The position numbers were made by a program, and so were the translations under genes. A model generated the notes under the pieces. The model did not search any database. It was given only the letters and a program-made list of their open reading frames with translations, and was not told the origin of the DNA. From Marseilla massiliensis (lineage in GTDB: Bacteria > Bacteroidota > Bacteroidia > Bacteroidales > Bacteroidaceae), in assembly GCF_016899855.1 (NCBI RefSeq), contig NZ_JACJJG010000020.1:1-40314 (forward strand): a stretch of 40,314 nt of DNA. The letters run 5' to 3'. Shown here piece by piece: positions 15,453 to 24,846 of this stretch. Position 1 is the first letter of the stretch; each line of letters opens with the position of its first letter.

Positions 15453-16967
15453 ATGAAGGACAAGCTTAACAACGTAGACTATTGCTGGTATATCGTCCGT
15501 ACCAGGCCCCACCGTGAAAAAGCTACTGTGGAACTTCTTGAGAAATACAAGGCGGAGAACAGCAACATACTTGAAATATACGCCCCTGACCGTACTACCG
15601 TAGATGTCGGTTTAGGTAAGGAAATAAAGAAAGGGCCTCTTTTTTCAGGTTTTGTATTCGTCCTGGCAACACAGAAAGCATTGTCGGAATTTCTCGGCCG
15701 ATATTCAATGGAGGAGTTCATTCAGTACGAAAGAAAGACGGAAAACGGAAAGAAAGCGTCGATGAGCGTAATCCCAGAAGAGCAGATGAGGCAGCTTAAG
15801 GATTATAACGAGAACTACCCTGACACAGCAATACCCCTTGAACGTCCTTACACCGACTACGCATTCAACCCCAAAACAAACGAGCCTAACGACATTGTAA
15901 AGGTGATTGACGGGCCACTTGCAGGAACTGAAGGATATATCACGAAATTCAGGAGAGACAAAAGGCTTGTATATCATTTGAAAGGACTTGACAGGGCTGT
16001 ATCAATCCCCAACATCTGGAACTTTCACGTAGTAAGGGTTCACAACGCGGAAGGTGATAAGCAGACATTAGGGACAATCAAGGAAAGGGCTGTTGATTTG
16101 TTGATAGGAATGATACAAGGTTGCGGCTATGGGGACAAGACGCTTCCTATGCTCTATGAATTTATCGACGAGTTAACATTCAAGCCCTCGTTGGTTGATT
16201 TCTGCAAAAGCTTGTATAATAAAGGGCACAAAGAGTTAAGCCAAAGGTTTGCTAAACTTGATACTAAGAACGCCGAACTGATATTGAACTTAATCCGTTA
16301 CGAGAAAGACAATCCCGGTTATGTAAAGTCTAACTGGAAGAAGCTCATAATCAGACCGTTCCTCACCCCTACTCCAGGTGCTGAATTAAAAGATAACCAA
16401 CACGAAATCAAGATACAACATACCAACTTCATAGAGATAATAAGGAAAGTAGATATAACGGAACAGGTATATTATCCAAGTAAGGAAAAAGAGGAAACGG
16501 TTACGACCACTTATTATGCCCACATCGGAATAATACAAGACAAGGACAAAGAAAGTTTTACCCTCTTTGCAAACTGGGACTATTTTCTTGGTGAGTATTT
16601 TATGACAGCTGGAAAGGCTAACGAGAAATTGGTGAAAGGGACAAAAATACAAGCGGCAAACAACCCTGATAATCTTGAAAAAAAGGAAATCTACAAGGAA
16701 AAGCTGATAGAGTCTTTCCACAACTACGCTCCTACTTTATATAATATCCTTACCAACGAAAAATCAAAAGTCAAACCAATACAAAACTTTAATATAGCAA
16801 AAGAACGGCTCAATGTAATGGCAATAACTGTAACATCAGAAGCCGGCATTGATGGAGCAAAGGACGAACTCATAAATACCTGCACTAATATCTGCACTGA
16901 AATTAACACCACGACCCATCTTGCTGTCTGGAGAAGGTATCTTAGGACTGTTTGGCTGCATATATAA
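15453..16967 (+). CDS. upxY: UpxY-family NusG-like transcription antiterminator with long C-terminal extension
   Basis: 504 residues. The N-terminal part is a NusG NGN domain: DYCWYIVRTRPHREKATVEL, then APDRTT and KKGPLFSGFVFVLA (residues about 9-80). A KOW-like segment follows (NDIVKVIDGPLAGTEGYITK, about 148-168). UpxY proteins bind RNA polymerase at the 5' leader of their own capsule operon and allow read-through of the long operon. That fits: this is the first gene after the switch promoter and long leader. The odd feature is length: UpxY proteins are usually about 170-200 residues, and here a further 300 or so residues follow (about 205-504), largely alpha-helical then mixed, with no motif I recognise. 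No frameshift or stop separates the parts, so a fused partner domain is plausible. Confidence 0.82.
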   Translation: MKDKLNNVDYCWYIVRTRPHREKATVELLEKYKAENSNILEIYAPDRTTVDVGLGKEIKKGPLFSGFVFVLATQKALSEFLGRYSMEEFIQYERKTENGKKASMSVIPEEQMRQLKDYNENYPDTAIPLERPYTDYAFNPKTNEPNDIVKVIDGPLAGTEGYITKFRRDKRLVYHLKGLDRAVSIPNIWNFHVVRVHNAEGDKQTLGTIKERAVDLLIGMIQGCGYGDKTLPMLYEFIDELTFKPSLVDFCKSLYNKGHKELSQRFAKLDTKNAELILNLIRYEKDNPGYVKSNWKKLIIRPFLTPTPGAELKDNQHEIKIQHTNFIEIIRKVDITEQVYYPSKEKEETVTTTYYAHIGIIQDKDKESFTLFANWDYFLGEYFMTAGKANEKLVKGTKIQAANNPDNLEKKEIYKEKLIESFHNYAPTLYNILTNEKSKVKPIQNFNIAKERLNVMAITVTSEAGIDGAKDELINTCTNICTEINTTTHLAVWRRYLRTVWLHI

Positions 16968-17010
16968 AAAAGGTGGAAAGGTGAGGACGTGAAAAGGGAA
17001 AAATGAAGTT

Positions 17011-17017
17011 AAGGAGG
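17011..17017 (+). promoter_or_regulatory. Shine-Dalgarno that fixes a GTG start
   Basis: AAGGAGG lies 7 bp before the GTG at 17025. Strong Shine-Dalgarno sequences are uncommon in this phylum, and no in-frame ATG is nearby, so it decides the start of the next gene. Confidence 0.65.
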
Positions 17018-17024
17018 CAAGACA

Positions 17025-18170
17025 GTGAAAAAGCGGCATAATAACCAATCTTCAAATATAACCATAACTTCTGAAGACATATTCAAGAAAAGGTGGCAGA
17101 AACTTCATCATCCCACTATGGACGTAAATGGTGATGTGGCTTTTTATTACGGTGTCTACAAGCAATTCCATGACATCGCAAAAGGAAGTGCCAGGAATAT
17201 GAACGAATACTACCTGCTCCAATTGGTTATGCTTGTCGAAAATACAGTGTCCGTCGATATTGATTCCTCTTATAGCGTGGTTTACAGAAGTTTGGGTAAC
17301 ATGGCGTTTTATTGGTGTGACAAGTTGGATCTATCAACAAAAGACACAAACCTTCTTTATAATGCCTTTACCCAAGCAGTCGCCGATGCACCCGAAAGCA
17401 GCCTGAAACAGTGGATTAAGGAATGTGTTTTGTCAGGTGATTTCCAAAAGTTGAAGAATGTCGCTTCGTATTTCGCCATTCAAGACAGGACAGTAAGAAG
17501 AATATACCCCAACCTCCAATACAGAAAGGACGCATTCTTGGAACTTGCCGGTGGTGACATGAAAAAGGCAAAAGAAATGCTTGAATCCGACTTGGCTTTC
17601 AACTGGCATGACAAGGAAGGCTGTACATTGCTTTCAAGAATTGCCGAGAGTTTCAAGATGGATGAAAACGGAAAGGAAGTGATAGCGAACTTGAAAACTG
17701 TCCAGCCCATGCAGTTAGATTCATACCTGCCGTTTGAAAGCAAAGATGACGGATATATAGTTACGGTAATGAAAAAGGACAATACCACCATTGATGTCAT
17801 ATTTCCTGTCCGAGTTTCAAAGAAGAAGATTGAGGATATGTGTTTTGTCGGCCAGCTTGTTACATACCTCGGGAAAACATACATAAATGGCCCTATAGCG
17901 TGGTTGGATAAAAACGAGTTCGATTTATGGGACAGTGATATTTTCTTTGACAGCATACATGATGACGAGGAAGAGGATGCGAAACATAAGTCCTTCACCA
18001 CAAAATTTGGAAATAGATACACCATGCACCAAGACCTTTACGGGGAGTTCGAGAAGGACATAAACGGTTTCTATACAGACGAGCCTAACATTCTTGATTT
18101 CCTGAACTTCTTAGGGGAAATCTCGGAGCGGAATAAAAGCAACGAAATGACAAGCAGTGAAAACAAATAA
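17025..18170 (+). CDS. Hypothetical protein co-operonic with upxY
   Basis: 381 residues, start codon GTG behind an AAGGAGG site. No family is recognised. Residues about 10-130 are helical (FKKRWQKLHHPTMDVNGDVA, YYLLQLVMLVENTVSVDID, LYNAFTQAVADAP), the middle contains a short helical bundle, and about 235-310 look like a beta-rich domain (DDGYIVTVMKKDNTTIDVIF, then VGQLVTYLGKTYI). The tail is acidic (HDDEEEDAK). No signal peptide or membrane span. It follows upxY by 57 bp, the place where B. fragilis capsule loci carry upxZ, an antagonist of non-cognate UpxY proteins; length and sequence do not match UpxZ as I know it, so equivalence is only a hypothesis. Confidence 0.7.
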   Translation: MKKRHNNQSSNITITSEDIFKKRWQKLHHPTMDVNGDVAFYYGVYKQFHDIAKGSARNMNEYYLLQLVMLVENTVSVDIDSSYSVVYRSLGNMAFYWCDKLDLSTKDTNLLYNAFTQAVADAPESSLKQWIKECVLSGDFQKLKNVASYFAIQDRTVRRIYPNLQYRKDAFLELAGGDMKKAKEMLESDLAFNWHDKEGCTLLSRIAESFKMDENGKEVIANLKTVQPMQLDSYLPFESKDDGYIVTVMKKDNTTIDVIFPVRVSKKKIEDMCFVGQLVTYLGKTYINGPIAWLDKNEFDLWDSDIFFDSIHDDEEEDAKHKSFTTKFGNRYTMHQDLYGEFEKDINGFYTDEPNILDFLNFLGEISERNKSNEMTSSENK

Positions 18171-18191
18171 TATACAAATAAAAAACGACCT

Positions 18192-18476
18192 ATGACGAAA
18201 ATTCCCTATTCTTATATAAAGCGGTTGGAAGGAATGAGCAAGGAGGAACTGGTGAAAGAAGTCAACTACCTTGCCAAACGTATAGAAGAGGAAGAAGCGG
18301 CCCGTAAAGAGGAAGAACGTAAGACAGCCGAACTTGAAAAACTGGTTGAACTGCTTGAGAGTATAGAAAAATCAATAAGCCGTGGTGAATCCAGAATGGG
18401 CGAGGCTATGCCATACTTTCAGGAATTGCTTAAAATAAAGGATGAAGAGATAGCCAAAATGCAAAAAAGGAATTGA
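18192..18476 (+). CDS. Small coiled-coil protein
   Basis: 94 residues. After a short head (TKIPYSYIKRLEGMSKEELV), residues about 20-65 form an uninterrupted charged heptad-like helix (KRIEEEEAARKEEERKTAEL, then EKLVELLESIEKSI), and a second helix ends the protein (FQELLKIKDEEIAKMQKRN). No known family is recognised. It starts 21 bp after the previous gene, so it shares the upxY transcript. A structural or regulatory partner of the two preceding proteins is the simplest guess. Confidence 0.65.
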   Translation: MTKIPYSYIKRLEGMSKEELVKEVNYLAKRIEEEEAARKEEERKTAELEKLVELLESIEKSISRGESRMGEAMPYFQELLKIKDEEIAKMQKRN

Positions 18477-18762
18477 TGCGACGGGAAAAGGCACTTTGCA
18501 AAGATAAGTGTAGGCAACCGTAACTATAGAAAATTTATGCCCTCAACCATCGGTATAAGTGCTAATAAATAATAAATATCAATCGGATTTTAATCTTATT
18601 TTAGACATGCTGCCTGTAAAGCGGGTGGTACGTCAGAATTGGACGCTTACGCAATGAGAGGCATGAATTAAAAGCTCTTGCCGATTGCAGTTTTATGACC
18701 ATCGGTTGTGCAATATAAACGAGGTCAGCGACAACTATTTTGAATGTTTTTGAAAAGTAAAA

Positions 18763-20301
18763 ATGTCTGATACTTCAGTCAACAATAAACGTATAGCCAA
18801 GAATACGCTGCTGCTGTATATGCGGACGTTATTTATCATGCTTGTAACGCTTTATACGAGCCGTGTTGTTTTGAACACTTTAGGCGTTACTGATTATGGC
18901 GTATACAATGTTGTCGGTGGAGTTGTTGCGATGTTCGGTTTTATCAACGGCTCTATGTCATCAGCAACACAGCGTTATATCACGTTTGCATTGGGTAAGG
19001 GTGACATGAAGCGTTTGCAGACCGTGTTTAGTACTTCGTTGCAGATACATTTCCTTATTGCAGCATTGATTGTTGTTTTAGGTGAAACAGTAGGACTTTG
19101 GTTTATGTACACACAGATGCAGATACCTGCAGACCGTATGGATGCTGCATTTTGGGTATTGCAATGCTCGATTGTTTCGACTGTCGTGATGATTGTCAGC
19201 GTGCCGTATAACGCAGATATTATTGCCCATGAAAAGATGTCAGTATTCGCCTACATATCCATTTTAGAAGCGGTCCTGAAGTTTGCAATCGTATATGCCC
19301 TTGTTATTTCTCCCTTCGACAAGCTGATATTCTATGCATTTCTGATTTTGGCGGTACAACTGCTCATCCGCTTTTGCTACAACCACTATTGCAACAGGCA
19401 TTTCGAAGAATCAAAATACCGCCATGTTTGGGACAAATCCTTCTTCAAGGAAATGACAAGTTTTGCAGGTTGGAGTATGTTCGGTAATCTTGCTGGCGTG
19501 CTGTTCGGACAAGGCCTGAATATGCTTCTCAACGTGTTTTTCGGACCGGTTGTCAATGCAGCACGCGCCGTTGCAGTACAGGTCCAAAGTGCAATCCAGC
19601 AGTTCATAGGCAACTTCCAGATGGCACTCAATCCACAAATCACCAAGACATATGCAAAAGGGGAAATGGAAGACATGCATAAGCTGATGTTCCGCAGCGC
19701 AAGGTTCTCGTTCTACCTGCTGTTCTTCCTTTCCTTGCCTGTCTTGTTCGAAACCAACTTTATCCTGACCGTCTGGTTGAAAACCGTACCGGACAATACT
19801 GTTGTATTTCTGCGTATAATGATTTGTACGTCTTTGATATACACATTGTCAAACCCTTTGATGGTAGCCAACCAAGCTACTGGTAAAGTTCGCAAGTACC
19901 AAGCCATTTGCGGTTCGATACTTTTGATGATACTTCCAGTTTCATATGTCTGCCTGAAACTCGGTTGTCCTGCATATTCCGTATTCTTGGTACATTTCGC
20001 AGTGGAGTCAATAACGCAACTTGTGCGGATGGTATTGCTCCGACCTCTTATAGGTATACGCATCGTAGATTACATCAAGAACATCTATACGAGAGTGCTT
20101 TTTGTTGTCGTATTATCTGTTATCGCGCCTTTCATCATTTACGATAACATGGATGACACGGTTGCCCGTTTCTTTGTGGTGTGCTTAATTTGTATGTTAT
20201 CAGTCGGTACGGTAGCCTATACTATTGGATTATCGAAAAATGAACGGACATTTGTCAGGTCAAAGGTTGTTGCTTTTACAAACAAAATTTTCCATAAATG
20301 A
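18763..20301 (+). CDS. wzx: Polysaccharide flippase (Wzx/MATE-like oligosaccharide exporter)
   Basis: 512 residues with 12-14 hydrophobic segments, the usual size for Wzx. The N-terminus has the motif KNTLLLYMRTLFIMLVTLYT, then SRVVLNTLGVTDYGVYNVVG, highly characteristic of Bacteroidales capsule flippases; GSMSSATQRYITFALGKGD follows. The family moves undecaprenyl-diphosphate-linked repeat units across the inner membrane. It is the first structural gene of the locus, 286 bp after the small coiled-coil gene, and overlaps the next gene by 4 bp (ATGA). The gap before it holds no clear promoter, so read-through from the switch promoter is likely. Confidence 0.92.
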   Translation: MSDTSVNNKRIAKNTLLLYMRTLFIMLVTLYTSRVVLNTLGVTDYGVYNVVGGVVAMFGFINGSMSSATQRYITFALGKGDMKRLQTVFSTSLQIHFLIAALIVVLGETVGLWFMYTQMQIPADRMDAAFWVLQCSIVSTVVMIVSVPYNADIIAHEKMSVFAYISILEAVLKFAIVYALVISPFDKLIFYAFLILAVQLLIRFCYNHYCNRHFEESKYRHVWDKSFFKEMTSFAGWSMFGNLAGVLFGQGLNMLLNVFFGPVVNAARAVAVQVQSAIQQFIGNFQMALNPQITKTYAKGEMEDMHKLMFRSARFSFYLLFFLSLPVLFETNFILTVWLKTVPDNTVVFLRIMICTSLIYTLSNPLMVANQATGKVRKYQAICGSILLMILPVSYVCLKLGCPAYSVFLVHFAVESITQLVRMVLLRPLIGIRIVDYIKNIYTRVLFVVVLSVIAPFIIYDNMDDTVARFFVVCLICMLSVGTVAYTIGLSKNERTFVRSKVVAFTNKIFHK

Positions 20302-21527
20302 TAAAAATACAAAACAAGCAGGATTGTTGTGGATGTTCTGCCTGTGTACAACGCTGTCCCAAGCACTGCATTTCAATGAAGGAGGATGAAGAAGGATTCC
20401 TTTATCCTGTAGTAGACGAGACATTGTGCATTGACTGTGGACTATGTGAAAAAGTCTGTCCGATAATCAACCGTCCGGAAAAACTACCGGTAATGAAGGT
20501 ACTTGCAGTGAAGAACCGCAACGAGGAGGAACGTATGGCAAGTTCGTCAGGAGGGGTATTCATCGCTTTTGCCAAAAAGGTAATTGAACAAAACGGCGTT
20601 GTGTTTGGTGCGGTGTTCGACGGAAATTGGGAGGTCAAGCACACTTATTCTGAAACGTTGGATGGAGTGAAACCAATGATGGGCAGTAAATATGTCCAAA
20701 GCCGTATTGGAGAATCGTTCAGTCAAGCCGAGAGGTTCTTGAAGGAAGGTCGCAAGGTGTTGTTTACTGGTAGTCCATGCCAAATCACCGCCCTGCACAA
20801 TTACCTTCGCAAGGACTATCCCAACCTGCTATCGGTGGATTTTCTCTGCCATGGTGTGCCAAGTCCAGGTGTTTGGCGCAAGTATCTTGAAGAAATGTCC
20901 TCTTTTTCCGCCTTTAAGGCGGCTGGAAAAAATTCAGTTTTGTCTTCATCTATAAAGTCCGTGCCTGTGATAACAGGCATAGAGTTTAGAGATAAAACAC
21001 TTCATGGCTGGAAAAAATACAGTTTTGTTGTCCGTGGGTCCGCCCCTAAGGCGGACAAAAATACAGTTTTGTTGTCCGATATTCACTATGACAACCCTTA
21101 CATGAAAGGGTTTCTCGCCGATGTGTATCTGCGTCCAAGCTGTTACCACTGTAAGTGCAAGAACGGCGTGAGTCACAGCGACCTGACCATTGCTGACTAT
21201 TGGGGAATCAACCAACTAATGCCTGATTTTGATGATGACAAAGGGGTAGGATTGGTTCTGCTGAATACGGACAAAGGGAAAGCTGTATTTGATACGTTGG
21301 ACATGGAGGTACGTGTTTCTTCACTTAGCGATGCGCAACGGTTCAATGGAGGGTTTAAAGAAGATGTGAAAATGCATCCGAAACATAATCTGTTTTTCAA
21401 GAGATTTGTAGACTACAGGAACTTAGCCGAATTAATAGAACGAACCGTACATAAGTCTCTTTATAGGATAGCAAAACGAAAAATAAAGAATATTATAAAG
21501 AAAGTATTTGTACAACTTAAACATTAA
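20298..21527 (+). CDS. F420H2-dehydrogenase/hydrogenase beta-subunit-like Fe-S protein of the glycan locus
   Basis: 409 residues. Two ferredoxin motifs open the protein: CxxCxxCxxxCP at C10-C13-C16-C20 and again at C44-C47-C50-C54, each for a [4Fe-4S] cluster. Then come the FrhB-type features: SSSGGVFIAFAKKVI, GSKYVQSRIGESF, FTGSPCQITALHNYL, FLCHGVPSPGVW and LRPSCYHCKCKNG. Members of this family often sit beside polysaccharide pyruvyl transferase genes in capsule loci, as here. The likely role is a redox step on the sugar or its donor, but no substrate is proven. Residues about 203-260 contain extra sequence caused by three related repeats with palindromes (20907-21078) that keep the frame. 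Confidence 0.85.
   Translation: MIKIQNKQDCCGCSACVQRCPKHCISMKEDEEGFLYPVVDETLCIDCGLCEKVCPIINRPEKLPVMKVLAVKNRNEEERMASSSGGVFIAFAKKVIEQNGVVFGAVFDGNWEVKHTYSETLDGVKPMMGSKYVQSRIGESFSQAERFLKEGRKVLFTGSPCQITALHNYLRKDYPNLLSVDFLCHGVPSPGVWRKYLEEMSSFSAFKAAGKNSVLSSSIKSVPVITGIEFRDKTLHGWKKYSFVVRGSAPKADKNTVLLSDIHYDNPYMKGFLADVYLRPSCYHCKCKNGVSHSDLTIADYWGINQLMPDFDDDKGVGLVLLNTDKGKAVFDTLDMEVRVSSLSDAQRFNGGFKEDVKMHPKHNLFFKRFVDYRNLAELIERTVHKSLYRIAKRKIKNIIKKVFVQLKH
20908..21078 (+). repeat. Three related repeats with palindromes inside the F420-beta-like gene
   Basis: A string GGAAAAAATACAGTTTTGT or a close form occurs at about 20924-20942, 21010-21028 and 21054-21072. The first and third copies are preceded by palindromes CCGCCTTTAAGGCGG (20908-20922) and TCCGCCCCTAAGGCGGA (21039-21055). 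A further perfect hairpin GCCTGT-GATA-ACAGGC lies at 20963-20978. Copies 1 and 3 are read in one frame (KNSVLS, KNTVLL) and copy 2 in another (KYSFVV). Confidence 0.7.
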
Positions 21528-21532
21528 GAAAT

Positions 21533-22087
21533 ATGCCTTATTCAAACCAAGAAAATTTGATTATTCAGAGTACATGTAATGCAGTACTGTTGCTCACTTT
21601 ATCAAAGGAAAGTGAAATATTCATTGACAGCGATTTTTTCAAAAGAATAGATTTTCCATTTCCTAAAATCAAAGAGATGTATGAAAAAGGACAAATAAAG
21701 GTCGGTAATCAAGGTATGCTACTTGCCTGTTTGTATTCTTTGTTGGTACTGCCTAAAGAATTGATATTGGATGCATATAAGGACGATTATAAAGCTGTCA
21801 ATGCCTGGATAGACGACAATAAAGAAGAAACAGACACCTATCCTGCAGGGCGGTATCCAAGTGACTTGAAGCACATCTATCACCTGCGCAATTCCATATC
21901 ACATGGTAACGTAGAGTTTGATGACACTAATCAAGAAAATGTGATATGCATATTTAAGGACAACGACAATTCAGGTCATAACTACAGTCTGAAACTGAGC
22001 ACCGCTAATGTCGGTATTTTGGCAAGTGAACTTTTAAAGGCTCAGGAAAAATATATGGATAATCTTGCTACAAGTAATAGAGAGTGA
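21533..22087 (+). CDS. HEPN-like protein inside the glycan operon
   Basis: 184 residues, mostly helical, no signal peptide. The segment IYHLRNSISHGNVEF (about 115-129) contains Rx4H (Arg119, His124) with the polar Asn after Arg, the hallmark of HEPN domains. The preceding helices include GMLLACLYSLLVLPKELIL. Many HEPN proteins are RNases in toxin-antitoxin or abortive-infection systems; others are inactive adaptors. No nucleotidyltransferase or antitoxin gene is adjacent, and the gene sits 5 bp after the F420-beta-like gene and 15 bp before the pyruvyl transferase, so it is transcribed with glycan genes. HEPN membership rests on the motif and helical pattern only. Confidence 0.65.
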   Translation: MPYSNQENLIIQSTCNAVLLLTLSKESEIFIDSDFFKRIDFPFPKIKEMYEKGQIKVGNQGMLLACLYSLLVLPKELILDAYKDDYKAVNAWIDDNKEETDTYPAGRYPSDLKHIYHLRNSISHGNVEFDDTNQENVICIFKDNDNSGHNYSLKLSTANVGILASELLKAQEKYMDNLATSNRE

Positions 22088-22102
22088 TAAAGAAAGCAGA
22101 GC

Positions 22103-23155
22103 ATGAGAATCGGTATTTTGACGTTTCATTGGGGAACTAATTACGGTGGAGTTCTTCAAGCATACGCCTTGCAAACTTACTTGAAAGGCTTGAATTACGA
22201 TGTTGAAATTATCAACTATGCGCCGAAAACATTTAGGGACAATTTCCTGCTATGCTTTAAAAGCAAATCAGTGCACACGATTGAAAAAAATGTCTGTGAA
22301 TATTTGAAAGAACAAAAATTCAAGCGGTTCCGAAAAAAGAATTTGAACCTGTCCAACACACGGTATTACAATGCAACTGATTGTGAACGTTTGATAAGTG
22401 GATATGACATTGTCATCGTAGGCAGTGACCAGGTGTGGAATCCGTACATAGCATTAAACTACGGTCGGGTGTATTGGCTGCCTGTCAAAACTAATATCCG
22501 TAAAATAGCCTATGCGGTAAGTCTGGGATGTGAACAATATCCAACAGATGTGCTTGCCACGGTCTCTGACTTTATCAATGATTTTTATGCAATTAGTGCT
22601 CGTGAAAATACGGCAATCAAAATCATCCAGCCAAAGTTCTCAAAGGGTCAAGTGACTGTTGTGCCAGACCCGACCGTACTCGTGAACTCAGCACAATATA
22701 TGCCATTTGTAAATAGACACATAAACAATCGGGGCTGCTTCATATATGTATTGCAAGAAAACCAAAAATTAATAGCAGAAATAGAGGAAACGCTGCAATG
22801 TGAATATGATGTATATAAGCCTGACATTAATAAATGGAATCAGTATTCCATAGAAGAATGGCTGTCGGGGATATATAACAACAAATTGGTAATCACCAAT
22901 TCATTCCACGGTGTGATGTTTTCACTCATTTTCCATAGAGACTTTTTTGTGACATTAATAGAGGGCTCTCTGTCAGGGATGAATGACCGCATATACACGA
23001 TATTGGAATATTTGGGGCTACAAGACAGGATAATAAAAAACGCAGAAACATTCACAATGATGAAAAAGCAAACTATCAACTGGGGAGATGTTGACACAAG
23101 ATTGAGACAGTTTAAAGAGATAGGGACAAAATTTTTATCAGACAATCTTAAATGA
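22103..23155 (+). CDS. Polysaccharide pyruvyl transferase family protein
   Basis: 350 residues. The start [20 protein letters not shown], then YALQTYLK is typical of the CsaB/WcaK pyruvyl-transferase family. Further landmarks are [15 protein letters not shown] (about 109-123), [33 protein letters not shown] and, near the end, [13 protein letters not shown], the conserved SxHG.....f segment. The family adds ketal-linked pyruvate from phosphoenolpyruvate to sugars, giving negative charge. Its stop overlaps the next start by ATGA. Confidence 0.9.
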   Translation: MRIGILTFHWGTNYGGVLQAYALQTYLKGLNYDVEIINYAPKTFRDNFLLCFKSKSVHTIEKNVCEYLKEQKFKRFRKKNLNLSNTRYYNATDCERLISGYDIVIVGSDQVWNPYIALNYGRVYWLPVKTNIRKIAYAVSLGCEQYPTDVLATVSDFINDFYAISARENTAIKIIQPKFSKGQVTVVPDPTVLVNSAQYMPFVNRHINNRGCFIYVLQENQKLIAEIEETLQCEYDVYKPDINKWNQYSIEEWLSGIYNNKLVITNSFHGVMFSLIFHRDFFVTLIEGSLSGMNDRIYTILEYLGLQDRIIKNAETFTMMKKQTINWGDVDTRLRQFKEIGTKFLSDNLK

Positions 23156-23733
23156 TTATGAAAAAATGTGTAAGACAGCTTTTTAAGTATATAGCGGCAA
23201 TTAGATTTATACCTATAATTTTCTTTTTTTTAATATTTAACAAAAAGAAGAGTCTGACCGAAGAGCGCGACCGATGGTATGATGTAATTTTCCCTAACAG
23301 GAGAAAAAATTTCTCCCTATTTATAGACCTACTAAATCTCTCTGAATATAGAAGTGTTCTTTATTTTAGATTTGGTGGATGGAGTGTTTTTATTCGATGG
23401 TGTGCAAAAGGACAATATGCTTTATATTTTGACAGTTTTAATATAGATACAGGACTAGTTATACAACATGGTCATTCGACTCGTATTAATGCAAAATTTA
23501 TAGGGGCAAATTGCCAAATTTGGCATAATGTAACTATAGGAACAAACAAGTCTCATTCAGGTAATTTGCCAACAATTGGGAATAATGTGAAAATATGCGC
23601 AGGAGCCATTGTAATAGGAAATATTGAAATTGGTGATAATGTTGTAATAGGAGCTGGGTGCGTTGTTACGAAAAGTATCCCACAAAATAATGTTGTAGTG
23701 GGGAATCCAGCAAGAATTATCAAGTCTTTATAA
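23152..23733 (+). CDS. Left-handed beta-helix acyltransferase, CysE-like
   Basis: 193 residues. After a helical N-terminus, residues about 100-190 show hexapeptide repeats: [70 protein letters not shown], and the closing [13 protein letters not shown]. This arrangement resembles serine acetyltransferases (HGHSTRI corresponds to the conserved HGxGxVI-type site), but in glycan loci such proteins O-acetylate sugars. The start given overlaps the previous gene (ATGA); a second ATG at 23158 (MKKCVRQLF) is equally possible. From here to about 26.9 kb the DNA becomes markedly AT-rich. Confidence 0.82.
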   Translation: MIMKKCVRQLFKYIAAIRFIPIIFFFLIFNKKKSLTEERDRWYDVIFPNRRKNFSLFIDLLNLSEYRSVLYFRFGGWSVFIRWCAKGQYALYFDSFNIDTGLVIQHGHSTRINAKFIGANCQIWHNVTIGTNKSHSGNLPTIGNNVKICAGAIVIGNIEIGDNVVIGAGCVVTKSIPQNNVVVGNPARIIKSL

Positions 23734-23748
23734 CAACATTTTATTGAG

Positions 23749-24846
23749 ATGATAATAATATTATTGATTGCTATTATTGGATTTATGGGAATCTATTATC
23801 TTAAAAATCCTAATAGAATAAAGGAAAAGAGGACATATTTACTTTTAGGTTTATTGTGGTGTATTTTGCCGGCAATAAGAACAGAAAATGTTGGAACTGA
23901 TACATATAATTATATTGATTTTTTTCTGCATCCTGTATCAGGGTATAATGGTAGAGACAATGTTGAAATAGCATTTGAATATTGGAATATATTAGTCCGT
24001 TGGATTTCATTAAATAAATATTGGTATATTTTTGTTTCTGCTATTTTGGCAACATCTATAAAGTTTTGGTTTATACAAAAAATATCATTAAAGCCTCTTT
24101 TGACATTATTCCTTATGTCATCAATCGTATTTTTGGAACCTTTCTTATTTATTGAGTATGGAGGTATGCGGCAATCCATATCAATTAGTTTTTATTTATT
24201 ATTCTTTTACGCTTTAATTTCTCAGTATAAATGGTATTATATTTTTTTGTGGGGCTTTCTGAGTTTTAATTTTCATAATTCATCTTTATTTCCAATATTG
24301 GTAACAATATTATTATATCTTATCAAACATCAATTTTCAAAAAACACATACTTTCTATTAATTATTATAAGTTTTGCGATAGGTAATATAGCTGTTGCAT
24401 ATTTACAAAACTTTTTTCTTTATTTGTCTTATTTCATAGGCATTGGACAAATGGTATATTTTGAAAATATTGGGCAAACAGAACTTATTACAGGATATGA
24501 GTATTTTAGGAATGTTCTTCCTCTAAGTTTGTATGGTATTTTTATTATTAATACAAATAGAAATGAAGAACTCAATAAAATTATAAACAAGATTGCATTA
24601 TTTAGCATTGTGGTAACAAATATTTTAATAACTATTCCTATCGGGCAAAGGATAACGTTCGCTTTTATTCCGATATTGTGTGTTGCATTATCCCATTGTA
24701 TTAATAAGAAGAATTTTATTTATATATTACCAGTTATATTATTTGAATTTTATCGACTGTATTCGTTTTATGAGATTCAAAAATCGGGAATGCAAAAATT
24801 GGGCAATGGTAATGTAATATTTCCTTATGAAACATTTTTATGGTAA
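23749..24846 (+). CDS. wzy: EpsG-family membrane protein, likely repeat-unit polymerase (Wzy)
   Basis: 365 residues with about ten hydrophobic segments. The EpsG-type signature near the N-terminus is visible: LPAIRTENVGTDTYNYIDFF (about 41-60), with Arg and Asp residues facing the periplasm in this family. Later comes EYGGMRQSISISFYLLFFYA, the RQ motif typical of these polymerases. It is the only candidate in the locus for joining repeat units after flipping by Wzx. As usual for Wzy proteins, sequence does not reveal linkage. The gene is AT-rich and overlaps the next one by 7 bp. Confidence 0.8.
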   Translation: MIIILLIAIIGFMGIYYLKNPNRIKEKRTYLLLGLLWCILPAIRTENVGTDTYNYIDFFLHPVSGYNGRDNVEIAFEYWNILVRWISLNKYWYIFVSAILATSIKFWFIQKISLKPLLTLFLMSSIVFLEPFLFIEYGGMRQSISISFYLLFFYALISQYKWYYIFLWGFLSFNFHNSSLFPILVTILLYLIKHQFSKNTYFLLIIISFAIGNIAVAYLQNFFLYLSYFIGIGQMVYFENIGQTELITGYEYFRNVLPLSLYGIFIINTNRNEELNKIINKIALFSIVVTNILITIPIGQRITFAFIPILCVALSHCINKKNFIYILPVILFEFYRLYSFYEIQKSGMQKLGNGNVIFPYETFLW

